DNA from: Betaproteobacteria bacterium
GTDB lineage: Bacteria; Pseudomonadota; Gammaproteobacteria; Burkholderiales; SG8-39
Assembly: GCA_004297625.1 (NCBI GenBank)
Contig: SCTY01000036.1
Location: 1 to 47,191, forward strand
DNA length: 47,191 nt
Direction of reading: 5' to 3'
Below are positions 37,161 through 45,858 of the stretch, one piece after another; position 1 is the first letter of the stretch, and each line of letters starts with the position of its first letter. The position numbers and the translations under genes are program-made. Below the pieces are notes generated by a model. It was given only the letters and a program-made list of their open reading frames with translations, did no database searches and was not told the origin of the DNA.

Positions 37161-39201
37161 CGAACTGGCGGACTTCCTTCCGCTCGTCGCCGTTCATGTA
37201 GAGCGATTGCTGGAAGAGCTGATTCAACTGCGCCGGCAGCTGCTCGACCGGCTTACGGGTTGACTCAGCAAGCCAGCGCACGACCTTCGGGCTCGTCATG
37301 ACCCGCGCACCGAGGTTCGCCGCGCCGACGCCGCCGGCGATGCTCGCCGCGGTGCCGACCTGGCCGGTCAGAAGCGAGATCACGAAACCGCCCGCGGTCA
37401 TGTAGCCAGCGGCGGCCGGCGCCGTGCCCGAGGGATTGGCGAAGACCTGCGAACCCTCACGGATGTTTGCTGCGACCTTGGCGATCTTGTCGAGGTCCAA
37501 GCGCATCTGCTCGGGCAGCGATGAGAAGAGCACGCGCTTCGAATCTGGACTGATGCGGTTCCAGTTGGTGAGGAAGGTCTCGCTCGAGAACACCTCGCCG
37601 AGCTCGTTCTGCTTGCCGGGCGTGGCGACGCCCAGCCGCCGTAGCATCGTGGCCGCCACCACCTTGCGGCTCTCCGGCTGCAGGCTCTTCATCACGCCAG
37701 AGATCGTCGTCGCGCCTTCCTTCGTGCCGGAGATCGCGGCCTGGAAGATGTCCTCCGGGTCGCCCTTCGCGACGATCGGCTGCAGCACGTCCTCGATGCG
37801 TTGCATGCCGGCGCGGTGGAAGTTGTTCGCCCGCACGAAAGCGGCCTCGGCCTTTGGCCCGGCGCCGCGCGCGGCTTCGGCCATGTCCCGAGAGAGCGCA
37901 CCGTAGAGTTGCTTCCACTGCGCGGTCGAGATGTCGTCGGTGAGCGAGGGATTGGCGATCTTTTCGCCCACGGCAGAGCGCAGCTGCTTCAGCGCCTCGT
38001 ACGGAATACCGCCGTTCTTCCCAGGAATGATGGTCGGCAGCGGGTTACCGTCCGGGCCGAGCAGCGAGGGCGGCAGCGGCACGCCGTGCGGTCCCTTCGC
38101 TCCGACCGGCGTTCCGGGGATCACCTTCGCCGGCTGCGCCGCGGCGTCGGCGCTGAGGGCCTCGGCCACGTCGCCGATGCGCGGCGTCTTGATGAGCGCT
38201 GAGGTGCGCTCGGCCCCCTTGATCGGCGCGGTGAGCTGCTTGAGCTTCGCCAGCGTGTTCGTGGCCTGCACCTGCGTCGTGCCCGGGATGTGGTTGTCGA
38301 GCGCGTCGTAGAGCCTGCCGGAGGCGGCCTTGAAATCGTCCACGAAGTGCTCGAGCCCGCCCTTGATCGCGCGCCCGGCCGGTGCGGCACCGGTGCGCCC
38401 AGCAAGGCTGCGCGCCATGTCCTCGACCTTGCCGCCGAGCGCCAGGCTCTCGGCTTGCGCCTTGGATGCCATCCTGCCGGCGGCGCCAGGCGTCTTCGCG
38501 AGCACGCTCTCGACTGCGCGATTCGCGCGCGACTCGGTCGCCTGCCCTACCGTCGGCGTGCCGGCGCCGGCCTCTTCGAAGGTCTTGATGTTCTGCGCGA
38601 CGCGTTGGCGTCCCGCCTCACCACCGCGCATCGCCGCGCGCGTTGCCGCAGCGGCCAGGGCAGGAACCGCAGGCAGCGCCGCGCCGGCCACGCCTGCGGC
38701 CATCTGGGCGCCTGGCCCGCCGCCCTCTTCGCGGACCACGCTCGCCGCGCCTGGCCCGGTAGCTCCCGCCGTCACCTGCAGACCTGGCGCGGTCGAGAGC
38801 AATTGCCCGATCCTCTGGACCAGCGGCGTCGCCGCCTTCGCCATGCCACGGCCAAGGCCGACCATGCCGCCCGCGCCCGCCATGCCGCTCGCCACGTCCT
38901 CGGCGATGCGCTCTGTCGGGTTCTCTGCCTCGGGCAGCCCGAGCTTCGACAATGCATTACGGACCGCTTGGGACGACTGCAGGCCGAGGGCATCCCCGAT
39001 CATGTTCGGCAGCGCCGTGATTCCCTGTACGCCCGCCCTGGCCGTTCTGCCGACCGCGCGGACGACCTGCGCAGGCAGCGACCGCTTCTCATCTGCTTCG
39101 AGCTGCGCGATGAGCGCGGGATCGGTGACCGGCTTCAGGCCTTCAGGTGCCGCGCCGCCCTCGAGCTGGGCGAGAAGTTCAGGGTCGGTGACGCGCTTCA
39201 C
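37090..39201 (-). CDS. Large DNA-ejection / internal virion protein
   Basis: 703 aa from GTG 39201 (GTGA overlap); GTG 39213 would add four residues. It begins KRVTDPELLAQLEG and repeats VTDPALIAQLEAD 20 residues later. A Gly/Ala-rich region with amphipathic and weakly hydrophobic helices follows (GMAGAGGMVGLGRGMAK, AAGVAGAALPAVPALAAA), and another hydrophobic piece near 620-660 (MTAGGFVISLLTGQVG). Such features suit proteins that leave the virion to form a channel across the host envelope (T7 gp16 or P22 gp16 role). No lysozyme motif is visible. Confidence 0.75.
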   Translation of the reverse strand: MKRVTDPELLAQLEGGAAPEGLKPVTDPALIAQLEADEKRSLPAQVVRAVGRTARAGVQGITALPNMIGDALGLQSSQAVRNALSKLGLPEAENPTERIAEDVASGMAGAGGMVGLGRGMAKAATPLVQRIGQLLSTAPGLQVTAGATGPGAASVVREEGGGPGAQMAAGVAGAALPAVPALAAAATRAAMRGGEAGRQRVAQNIKTFEEAGAGTPTVGQATESRANRAVESVLAKTPGAAGRMASKAQAESLALGGKVEDMARSLAGRTGAAPAGRAIKGGLEHFVDDFKAASGRLYDALDNHIPGTTQVQATNTLAKLKQLTAPIKGAERTSALIKTPRIGDVAEALSADAAAQPAKVIPGTPVGAKGPHGVPLPPSLLGPDGNPLPTIIPGKNGGIPYEALKQLRSAVGEKIANPSLTDDISTAQWKQLYGALSRDMAEAARGAGPKAEAAFVRANNFHRAGMQRIEDVLQPIVAKGDPEDIFQAAISGTKEGATTISGVMKSLQPESRKVVAATMLRRLGVATPGKQNELGEVFSSETFLTNWNRISPDSKRVLFSSLPEQMRLDLDKIAKVAANIREGSQVFANPSGTAPAAAGYMTAGGFVISLLTGQVGTAASIAGGVGAANLGARVMTSPKVVRWLAESTRKPVEQLPAQLNQLFQQSLYMNGDERKEVRQFVKDVRAAIPRAGAQTPEGAAALQ

Positions 39202-40520
39202 GGCTGGAACCACTGCCCGTTGATCTTCACGAACTCGACCTCGCCGATCTTCTTGCGCGCCTGCACCTCTCCTGCGGGCAGGTTGTTCTTCGGCGCGCCG
39301 CGCCGTGCCGGTTCGGTGATCACCTGGTCGACCGGGATCCTGTTCTTCTCGGCAATCGCGCGGTAAGTCGTTTCAGCCTGGCGGTAAGTCTTCTCGCGCT
39401 GCGTCACCGCGTTGTCGAGCATCGCCACGAGCTGCGCGCGCGTCTCCGGCGTCATGCGGCCCTTGCCCATGACCAGAGAGCGCATCTCACCCTTGATCTT
39501 CTCCGGCAAGGTGGCCGCCTCGCCGGTGAGCTTGAGCTCGCCCTCGCGGACGACCGAGTTCGGGTCGAGGGTCTTGCCGACCGCGTAGGCGATCTGGATA
39601 TCCCCGGCCCTGGTGTCCGGCGTGTTGCGTGCGGACTCGACGAGCGCGATCACATCCTTGTACGCCTTCACCTCCGGCAGGTCGTTCCATTCCTTGCGCA
39701 GCGTCGTCACGTCCTTGAAGTCGGCGGGCGGCTTGGTGCGCTCGGTCTGTGTCTTCGCGCTATCGAGCGCGGCCGCGGCGCGTTCGCGCTCGGCTTTCGC
39801 GCGGAGCTCGGCGACCGTGCCGGCAAGGACCATGTTCGCCGGGTCTGCAGCTGGGTCAGCTGCCACGTCTCCCGTGGCCGGCGCGAACGTCGCGCCCGTC
39901 GTGCCGATGTTCTCGTGCAGCTTGATCTGCGTGCCCGGCGTCGCGCCCTGGCTGATCGCCGATGCGGTATCCAGGTCGCCTTTGGCGATCGCGTCCTGCA
40001 CCGCCTGCACTAGCGCCTGCGTCTGCACGTTGCCCGCGGCGCCGGTGAGCTGCTCGGCGTTCGTCTTCCCGGTGCCGAGCAGGTTCGCCTGCGCGGCCGC
40101 CAGAGCGCTGCGGAAGAGCCGCTCCTGCCCGGGCGCGACGCTCTCTGGCTTCGCGAACGTGACGTCGGGCATGAGGTTGCCTTCGTCGTCGTACTCGATC
40201 GCCGGGCGCTCGCGCGCGCCGCTGATCGCCTTGTAGAGGCGCGTGGCGTCCGGAAGATCGATGCCGGCAGAGTGGGCGGCGAACTCGGTGCGCCGTTGCG
40301 GTGCGATACGCTCAGCTTCCTCGGCGGCCGCCTGCTCGCGGCGCAGCGCCTCTGCCTCGAGCCGCGCCTTCTCAACGAGCGAGAGCTTCTGCGCCGTCTC
40401 TGCCGCGGCTTGGTCGGCCTGGATCTCCTGCAGGGGATTGAGCGTCTGACCCGCGCCGGCGATCAGGTTGCGGATCGAGGCCGTTAGGCCGTTCATGGGC
40501 TTGGTGCGGAAAAGCGGCAT
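39198..40520 (-). CDS. Helical internal virion protein
   Basis: 440 aa, ATG 40520 (TGATG overlap). Mostly Ala/Glu/Gln helices with coiled-coil content (AETAQKLSLVEKARLEAEAL, AELRAKAERERAAAALDSAK). Placed between two other ejection candidates in the order known for T7-like gp14-gp15-gp16 sets, so it is the likely middle ejection protein. C-terminus is a small domain ending VEFVKINGQWFQP. Confidence 0.7.
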   Translation of the reverse strand: MPLFRTKPMNGLTASIRNLIAGAGQTLNPLQEIQADQAAAETAQKLSLVEKARLEAEALRREQAAAEEAERIAPQRRTEFAAHSAGIDLPDATRLYKAISGARERPAIEYDDEGNLMPDVTFAKPESVAPGQERLFRSALAAAQANLLGTGKTNAEQLTGAAGNVQTQALVQAVQDAIAKGDLDTASAISQGATPGTQIKLHENIGTTGATFAPATGDVAADPAADPANMVLAGTVAELRAKAERERAAAALDSAKTQTERTKPPADFKDVTTLRKEWNDLPEVKAYKDVIALVESARNTPDTRAGDIQIAYAVGKTLDPNSVVREGELKLTGEAATLPEKIKGEMRSLVMGKGRMTPETRAQLVAMLDNAVTQREKTYRQAETTYRAIAEKNRIPVDQVITEPARRGAPKNNLPAGEVQARKKIGEVEFVKINGQWFQP

Positions 40521-41209
40521 CAGCGCCCCCAGATTCCGAACGCGCTACGCAGCCGATCTCGCCAGCCCGGCTGCTGGGGCGGCAGCATCCCCCACTCCGG
40601 GTCTCCGGGGATCGGCGTTGGCGTCGGAGCCGCAGGCTTGCCGGCGCCGCTGATCAGCATTCCCTGACCCCCACCGACCATCACGTCGCCGGCAAGGTGC
40701 GCCCACGGGTTCGCGCGTACCGCGCTGATGTCCGTCTGGCCGGCGCGCGCGGCATTCCCGATGGCGGCGTTCGCCGCGTCGACATCGCCTGACGCAGCGC
40801 CGAAGCGCAGGCCGTGCCGAAGCTGCTGCTGGCCAGGCGCGGACATCACGGCGAGCTGCTCGATCGCGCGGCGCGTGCGCTCGGCAATGCGGTTCGCCGC
40901 CGCCTCGTTCGCGGCCGAGTAATCGCTCGAAGCCTTCGCGGCGATCGGTGGCGCATCGAACGCCTGCGCGGCGCCGACGCCGGTGTCCATCGACTTCGCG
41001 CGCTCGGCGGTGAGTTGCGCGAGCTCGGCAGCGCGCGCATCGGGGGTCTGCTTCTCGAGCAACCTCTCCGTCGCCCGCTGCATCTCTCCGGTCTTGCCGA
41101 CCTGGTACTGGCGAATGGCGTCCGCGAACGCCTGCTTTCGCTTGTTGGCCTTCTCGTCGGCCCGCGCCTTGATGAGCGAGCCGGCGATCATGAGGGCGAC
41201 AGCGGCCAT
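40520..41209 (-). CDS. Small internal virion protein
   Basis: 229 aa from ATG 41209, six bases after the previous stop. N-terminal hydrophobic helix (MAAVALMIAGSLIKARADEK), then Ala/Arg/Gln-rich helices, and a Gly/Pro-rich C-terminus ending RLRSAFGIWGR. Typical for the small member of podovirus ejection sets. Exact homologue not named. Confidence 0.65.
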   Translation of the reverse strand: MAAVALMIAGSLIKARADEKANKRKQAFADAIRQYQVGKTGEMQRATERLLEKQTPDARAAELAQLTAERAKSMDTGVGAAQAFDAPPIAAKASSDYSAANEAAANRIAERTRRAIEQLAVMSAPGQQQLRHGLRFGAASGDVDAANAAIGNAARAGQTDISAVRANPWAHLAGDVMVGGGQGMLISGAGKPAAPTPTPIPGDPEWGMLPPQQPGWRDRLRSAFGIWGR

Positions 41210-41214
41210 GGTCG

Positions 41215-41916
41215 CTAGGCCGTCGGCGTGACGCGCCCGGCCGTCTGGCGCTGCGGAAAGTACGTCGAGAGCTGGTTCTTGTAGCGCGCGAGCAGCGCGG
41301 CTTCCGGCGACTGCGCCGCGTTCACTGTGTCGGCCGTGGTCCGGAAAAGGTCCGAGAAGAGGTCGGCGCGCTGCTGCGACTGGGCGCCCCGGAGCGCGTT
41401 CTGCAGACCTCGGTTCGCGCTCGTCACCGCGTCTTCGCCGGAGCCGGCGTTCACGAGGTTGATGGCGTTCAGCCGCTCCTGCTCGCGCTGGCCGATGAGC
41501 GAGTTCACCGCGGCGGCCACGGCTTGATCGATGCGCGTCGCGCCGAGGTCGCGGTTGCCGCGAAGCTCCGAGAACTGGTTCACGTCCTCCGAGCCTCCAA
41601 GCTGGCCGGAGCGTGCGAGCTTGAAGCGCAGGCCTCGCTCCGCGGTCTGGTACTGCCGCCCCAGCTCGTCGGTGTAGAAGCCGCGGTTCGCTTTCGCGAG
41701 CTCGGCCTCCTCGCCCGTCATGCGCGCCTTGGCCGCCTGCGCCTCGGGGTCGTCCCCCATGCCGTAGATTTTCGCGATGCGCTCCCGAAGCGCGGCTTTG
41801 CGGGCTTCCTCGGCCTGCTGCGCCGCCAGCGCGCCGTCGCCGACGTTCGGCCCCTCGGGCCCGCCGCCGAAAACGCCTTTCACGATGTTGGTCGCGCTCT
41901 TGATGACGCTGCTCAT
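41215..41916 (-). CDS. Internal virion protein / ejection candidate
   Basis: 233 aa, ATGA overlap with the GNAT gene. Short N-terminal amphipathic helix (MSSVIKSATNIVKGVFGG), then Ala/Gln/Arg-rich helices and a Gly-Asn-rich middle (NLVNAGSGEDAVTSANRG). The order after a GNAT-like protein and before two larger helical proteins is that of podovirus internal proteins. Confidence 0.65.
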   Translation of the reverse strand: MSSVIKSATNIVKGVFGGGPEGPNVGDGALAAQQAEEARKAALRERIAKIYGMGDDPEAQAAKARMTGEEAELAKANRGFYTDELGRQYQTAERGLRFKLARSGQLGGSEDVNQFSELRGNRDLGATRIDQAVAAAVNSLIGQREQERLNAINLVNAGSGEDAVTSANRGLQNALRGAQSQQRADLFSDLFRTTADTVNAAQSPEAALLARYKNQLSTYFPQRQTAGRVTPTA

Positions 41917-42362
41917 GCAGCACCTCCCTCGATCAGCGAATACACCATGACGTTCTCGCCGCGTGCGGTGTAGCTGCGCAGCGTCCCCTCGCAGGTCAAG
42001 CCGAGCTTCTCGGCGAAGCGGCGCGCGATCTGGTTATCTTCGTAGACCAGCATCTCGAGTCGCTGGTAGCCGAGGTGGCGCCGCACCTCGCGGAAGAAGA
42101 CGAGCGCGTGCTTCACGTATCGCTCCCAGCCGTCGCGGGCGGCGAACCACAGCGTCCCGACGTTCGTCGGCGCACGGGCAACGCCGGTGACGAACTGCAC
42201 CTTCCAGCCGTCGGTGACGCAGGCGTAGCCCACGTCGCTCATTGCGCATTCGAAGGCCCAGCCCGTCAGGTCGTCGCTTCCGCGCAGGCCGGTGATCTCG
42301 TGCCGATCGCGCGCCCGCAGGAAGGGGATGAGCGAAAGCAGGTGCAGGACCGTGAGCGGCAT
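41913..42362 (-). CDS. GNAT-family acetyltransferase in the virion block
   Basis: 149 aa from ATG 42362 (ATGA overlap). GNAT fold: the acetyl-CoA-binding element appears as YVKHALVFFREVRRHLGYQR and the NQIARRFAEKLGLTCEGTLR ending (N...A..F..KLGF...G..R). A GNAT-like protein at this position is known in T7-type and BPP-1-like phages (gp13 region), where it may be a core or assembly factor instead of an active enzyme. Ending YTARGENVMVYSLIE. Confidence 0.8.
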   Translation of the reverse strand: MPLTVLHLLSLIPFLRARDRHEITGLRGSDDLTGWAFECAMSDVGYACVTDGWKVQFVTGVARAPTNVGTLWFAARDGWERYVKHALVFFREVRRHLGYQRLEMLVYEDNQIARRFAEKLGLTCEGTLRSYTARGENVMVYSLIEGGAA

Positions 42363-43960
42363 CAGACAGGCCCCAGCTTTTCGTACAGGAGAGAGAGCGC
42401 CGAGATCTCGAAGGCCTCGTCCTTCTGGTGCTGGATGTGCGGCGCGATGCGCGTCGCCAAGAGCTCCACCGGATGAAGGTTGCCCGGCTCGGTGATCGCC
42501 GGGTACTCGTAGCTGTCGGTTTCGCGCCATGCCGCAATTTCCGGGTCGTACCACTGTTGGCTTATCGTCCATTTGCCAGTGCCGATCACATCCATCGCCA
42601 TGAACTGTTTCAGCACCCCCGGCGAGCGCGCGTCCTGCGCGTACATCTGGATATCGACCAGCGGGATCGAGCTCACGCCGTCCTTGTAGACCGCGTCGCT
42701 CACCTTGTAGACATCGTCGCCCGTGCGAACGTAGAGCTCCTGGTTCAGCACGCAGGCGTCGTTGATCGTGAAGGGCAGGGTGAATTTTGACCATGCGCTA
42801 AGTTTCGACGTCCGGCTAAAGCTGTAGGCCCACACGGTCGAGCCGTTGATGCACCAGAACTGCCCGAGCTTCGGGTAGTAGAGCGACAGCGGGTCGTCGG
42901 TCGAAAGAATCTGCGCGTTCACGAGCGCATCGATCGCGCTGCCCACGTCGTTGTCTTGCAGGTTGTTCGTGATCACCACGAGCGACATCGACCGGAAGCC
43001 GGTCTGCGCCTTGAAGAAAAGGTCCTGCGACACAGGGCCAGCGGCCCTCGCGTAGACCGTGCCGATGCCCTCGATGTTCGACGTGAGCAGGATGTTCGCA
43101 GGCGCCGGATCCGCTGCCCAGAGCTGCGCGTTGTCGCTGAAAAATACGGCGAGCGAGGACTTGCCGAAAAGGTTGATCGCGGTGACCTGATCCGAGCCTC
43201 GCGCGTAAAGACCTGCGGCGATGAAGCCCGCATCCGAGGCAGTGGTCCAATCGCGGGGATTCCCGGTCTTGCAGTAGCGCACCGTCGTTGCATCGACCCC
43301 GACCGCGTACATCTTCTGCGCCTGCTTCGCGACCTGCTTCGTGTGCGGGCAGTTCACATCCTCGACATCGAAGCCGTGGCAGGTCCAGGTGAGCTGATTC
43401 ACGCCCGCGTTGTCGATCACCGCCGCGCCGATCGTGGTCGGCCACACTGGCTCGACGCCTCCCGAGGTGCCGGTGCCGGCAACCGCGGTCACCTTGTAGC
43501 GAAACCCGTTCGCCACCGTCGGCCGGCGATAGGTGCTCAGCGTGTAGTTCGTGGCGTTCGCCCACGCGCCCGGGTCGTCGAGGTAGTGGTGCCTGAAGGT
43601 GCCGTCGCCGTACTCCGCTGCGACGTACAGCAATGCGTTGTACTGGTCCGCGTAGTGGATCTTGGTCGGCGCAACGCCCGTCGTGATGTGCGGCACCCGC
43701 CGCGCGACGAACCGGGTGTCGGCGTGTGCGATCGCGGCCCCAGCGCCATAGAAGGTGTTGAGCTTCCCCGCGAAGGACTTTAGCCCCACGGTGCCCGCCT
43801 CGAGCGTGGCGATCTTCTCGAGGCAGGGCCGCTTCTTGATCGACTTGCCGGTCGTGACGTAGGCGTTCGTCAGGACGCGCAGGATGTTCGCGCGCGAGAG
43901 CGCGAACGCCGGCCGCACATCCAGCCCGCCGCCGAATTCGTCGAATGTGAGGACGGGCAT
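42362..43960 (-). CDS. Tail hub / packaged-DNA stabilization protein, P22 gp10-like
   Basis: 532 aa. Begins MPVLTFDEFGGGLDVRPAF and is followed by an all-beta protein with many aromatic strands (YAAEYGDGTFRHHYLDD, QLTWTCHGFDVEDVNCP). Size, opening motif and position after the gp4-like adaptor agree with the tail-hub proteins that plug podovirus heads (P22 gp10, T7 gp12 analogues). ATGA overlap with the following GNAT gene. Confidence 0.8.
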   Translation of the reverse strand: MPVLTFDEFGGGLDVRPAFALSRANILRVLTNAYVTTGKSIKKRPCLEKIATLEAGTVGLKSFAGKLNTFYGAGAAIAHADTRFVARRVPHITTGVAPTKIHYADQYNALLYVAAEYGDGTFRHHYLDDPGAWANATNYTLSTYRRPTVANGFRYKVTAVAGTGTSGGVEPVWPTTIGAAVIDNAGVNQLTWTCHGFDVEDVNCPHTKQVAKQAQKMYAVGVDATTVRYCKTGNPRDWTTASDAGFIAAGLYARGSDQVTAINLFGKSSLAVFFSDNAQLWAADPAPANILLTSNIEGIGTVYARAAGPVSQDLFFKAQTGFRSMSLVVITNNLQDNDVGSAIDALVNAQILSTDDPLSLYYPKLGQFWCINGSTVWAYSFSRTSKLSAWSKFTLPFTINDACVLNQELYVRTGDDVYKVSDAVYKDGVSSIPLVDIQMYAQDARSPGVLKQFMAMDVIGTGKWTISQQWYDPEIAAWRETDSYEYPAITEPGNLHPVELLATRIAPHIQHQKDEAFEISALSLLYEKLGPV

Positions 43961-43963
43961 CGA

Positions 43964-44365
43964 TCACCGGATGAGCTGCGCGCCGACGGAGTAAGTGAAG
44001 TTTCCGGCGCCAGAGTGGGTCACCTCGACGCGCCAGTCGGCCGGCAGCACGTCGCTTGCCACCAGGTTGGCTGCTGCCGTCATGCCTGGATAGACCTTGA
44101 GCACGACGGTGCTCACGGCAACAATCGCAGCGCTCGCGAGGATCGTGTAGTAGGCACCGGAGAGCGGATCCTTGCCCTTGATCGTGAAGGTCACGGTCTG
44201 CACGCCGGGCACCGCGGTAACGTCGATGATGAGATGCAGGCCCTTCGCGTCCCGGTTCTTTTGGTCGGCGCTGTTGTTGCTCGCGGCGCGCACCGCCGAC
44301 GCCAGGATCGTGAGCGCCCGGTTCTCCTGGGTGAGGTCTTCGGTGTTGCGCGGGGTGACGTACAT
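43964..44365 (-). CDS. Structural protein between connector genes
   Basis: 133 aa, starts MYVTPRNTEDLTQENRALTI, then Ala-rich strands (VTAVPGVQTVTFTIKGKDPL, AYYTILASAAIVAVSTVVLK) and ends YSVGAQLIR. I recall this type of small beta-sandwich protein as a general phage virion component. Located between the gp4-like adaptor and the gp10-like hub. Confidence 0.7.
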   Translation of the reverse strand: MYVTPRNTEDLTQENRALTILASAVRAASNNSADQKNRDAKGLHLIIDVTAVPGVQTVTFTIKGKDPLSGAYYTILASAAIVAVSTVVLKVYPGMTAAANLVASDVLPADWRVEVTHSGAGNFTYSVGAQLIR

Positions 44366-44374
44366 GGTTGGCCT

Positions 44375-45031
44375 CTACACGGTTTCAGGCCGCACGAGCG
44401 GCTCGGATTCGATCCAATCGTCCTTGCGGAACACGTCCTGCCCCCAGCTCTTGCCCTTCAGCTTGATGAGCAGCGCATCGGCCGCGTCCATCGACACCTT
44501 CGCGTCCGGCTGCCGGTAGTGCGACTTGAGCGTCCCCGTGGCCACCAGGCTGATCGCGGTGTCGTCGACGCTCGCCCGGTCTGCGTCCTGCGTGAAGCGG
44601 TCTGGCGCTTTGATGAAGAAAATGCGCACCGAGTACTCCTGGTCGGCCGCCGGCCAGAATTCCATCTGGTCGTACGGCTCCCAGCGCTGCGGCCAGGAGT
44701 AGTTGGTCTGGTACGTGTACATCGATGGCGTGATGCCCTTCTTGAGCGGCGGCGACCACACACCGCCGCGCAGCACGCTCACGTAGCGGATACGGTCTGG
44801 GTCCGCTGTGACCGGGTAATCGATGCGCGTGGCGTGCTGCCCGAGCGTCTTCGTCTCGTAGCGGCGAAGGTGCGCCCAGTCGTGCGTCCAGTAGAGCGCG
44901 GTCTGGGCGTTGCGAAGATGCGTGTCGATGATGGTGCTGTTCGGGCCGGCAGCCGCTCCCGAGGCCGCCGCCCCCAGCATCGCGCGCATCTCCGCGCGCA
45001 GCTCACCCAGTGTCCGGTACTGGCGCGGCAT
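44375..45031 (-). CDS. Head-to-tail adaptor, P22 gp4-like
   Basis: 218 aa. LGELRAEMRAMLGAAASG, then ALYWTHDWAHLRRYE, ARIDYPVTADPDRIRYVSV and a long final strand-rich section: the alpha/beta pattern of gp4-type tail accessory factors (phage T7 gp11/P22 gp4) that close the portal after packaging. Size and place between coat-side genes and the hub support the call. Confidence 0.75.
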   Translation of the reverse strand: MPRQYRTLGELRAEMRAMLGAAASGAAAGPNSTIIDTHLRNAQTALYWTHDWAHLRRYETKTLGQHATRIDYPVTADPDRIRYVSVLRGGVWSPPLKKGITPSMYTYQTNYSWPQRWEPYDQMEFWPAADQEYSVRIFFIKAPDRFTQDADRASVDDTAISLVATGTLKSHYRQPDAKVSMDAADALLIKLKGKSWGQDVFRKDDWIESEPLVRPETV

Positions 45032-45035
45032 GGGC

Positions 45036-45614
45036 TTAGGTGACCAGCACCTCCTCCAGCTTCGCCACGAGCGCGACCTTCGTGTCGGTCACCTTCCACT
45101 CGATGCCGCGCTCCTTCAGCGCTGCGCGGAGCTCGGCGATCGACATCTGGTCCGGCGCCTTGCCGAGGCCTTCGTCCATCGCCTTGAGCGCCGCCGGCTT
45201 CGGCAGTCGATTCTTCGCGTGCTTCTCCAGCGCTGCCGCGAAGGCGCCGCCCTCCGCGTATTCACCGTAGATGCGCGTCACGCACGGGATCGGCAGGTCC
45301 TTGTCCATGCCGTACTTGTTGACCAGGCGCTCGTACTCCGAGGCCGGGTCGTTCACCGGATCCTCGTCTGGGTCGACGTAGGCCATGATCTCGAGCTGCG
45401 AGCGCAGATCCGGCGCGGGCTTGTCGGTGTGCTTCAACTTCAGCTTCTCGACCTTGACGACGCCTTCGCGCTGCGTCGCCATTTCGTCGATCGAGACCTC
45501 GGTCACCTCCTGCATGTGCACGAGCTGCAGGATCGGCATTTCCCACGGGAAGACGCACACCGCGGTGTTGTCCATCGGCCCGCGGCGCACCCTCACGAAC
45601 ACGCGGCGGCTCAT
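45036..45614 (-). CDS. Virion-block protein with a SAP-like C-terminus
   Basis: 192 aa, ATGA overlap. The first 60 residues form a beta-rich unit (VFPWEMPILQLVHMQEVTEV). The middle is helical (YERLVNKYGMDKDLPIPCV). Residues ~155-192, MSIAELRAALKERGIEWKVT then KVALVAKLEEVL, look like a SAP/HeH-type helix-loop-helix DNA-binding motif. It sits after the coat gene; a role in head completion or DNA contact is inferred. Confidence 0.65.
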   Translation of the reverse strand: MSRRVFVRVRRGPMDNTAVCVFPWEMPILQLVHMQEVTEVSIDEMATQREGVVKVEKLKLKHTDKPAPDLRSQLEIMAYVDPDEDPVNDPASEYERLVNKYGMDKDLPIPCVTRIYGEYAEGGAFAAALEKHAKNRLPKPAALKAMDEGLGKAPDQMSIAELRAALKERGIEWKVTDTKVALVAKLEEVLVT

Positions 45615-45778
45615 GACTTCACCCCCGCAGACGGTGCGTCGAGATGCGCGCCGGCGGGATAGCCGGGCCTGTCGCCTCGCGTGTCGGCCGCGCCGCGCTT
45701 GTGGGTGAATTCCTTCGCCGCGACCTGCTCCTGCGGCTTCGCGCTCTTCTTCTCTTTGCCAGCTGCTTTCTTTGCCAC
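45611..45778 (-). CDS. 55-aa basic small protein
   Basis: GTG 45778 with a strong GGGAGG ribosome site; its stop overlaps the next ATG as ATGA. Lys/Ala-rich start (AKKAAGKEKKSAKPQEQ) and a Gly/Pro/Asp-rich end. Lies directly after the terminator that follows the coat gene. Possibly a minor head protein; no family is recognised. Confidence 0.6.
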   Translation of the reverse strand: MAKKAAGKEKKSAKPQEQVAAKEFTHKRGAADTRGDRPGYPAGAHLDAPSAGVKS

Positions 45779-45803
45779 TGCTACCTCCCGCTCGAGGTGG
45801 TTA

Positions 45804-45839
45804 GAAAAAAGCCCCCGGACCGTTGCCGATCCGGAGGCT
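45804..45839 (-). terminator. Intrinsic terminator after the coat gene
   Basis: Read on the minus strand, AGCCTCCGGA and TCCGGGGGCT pair as a 10-bp stem with one mismatch around a 10-base loop, followed at once by six T. It lies 19 bases after the coat stop. It would reduce transcription of the downstream connector and ejection genes relative to coat, a known way to set high coat levels. Confidence 0.8.
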
Positions 45840-45858
45840 GGGTTGCATCAGCGCCCGC

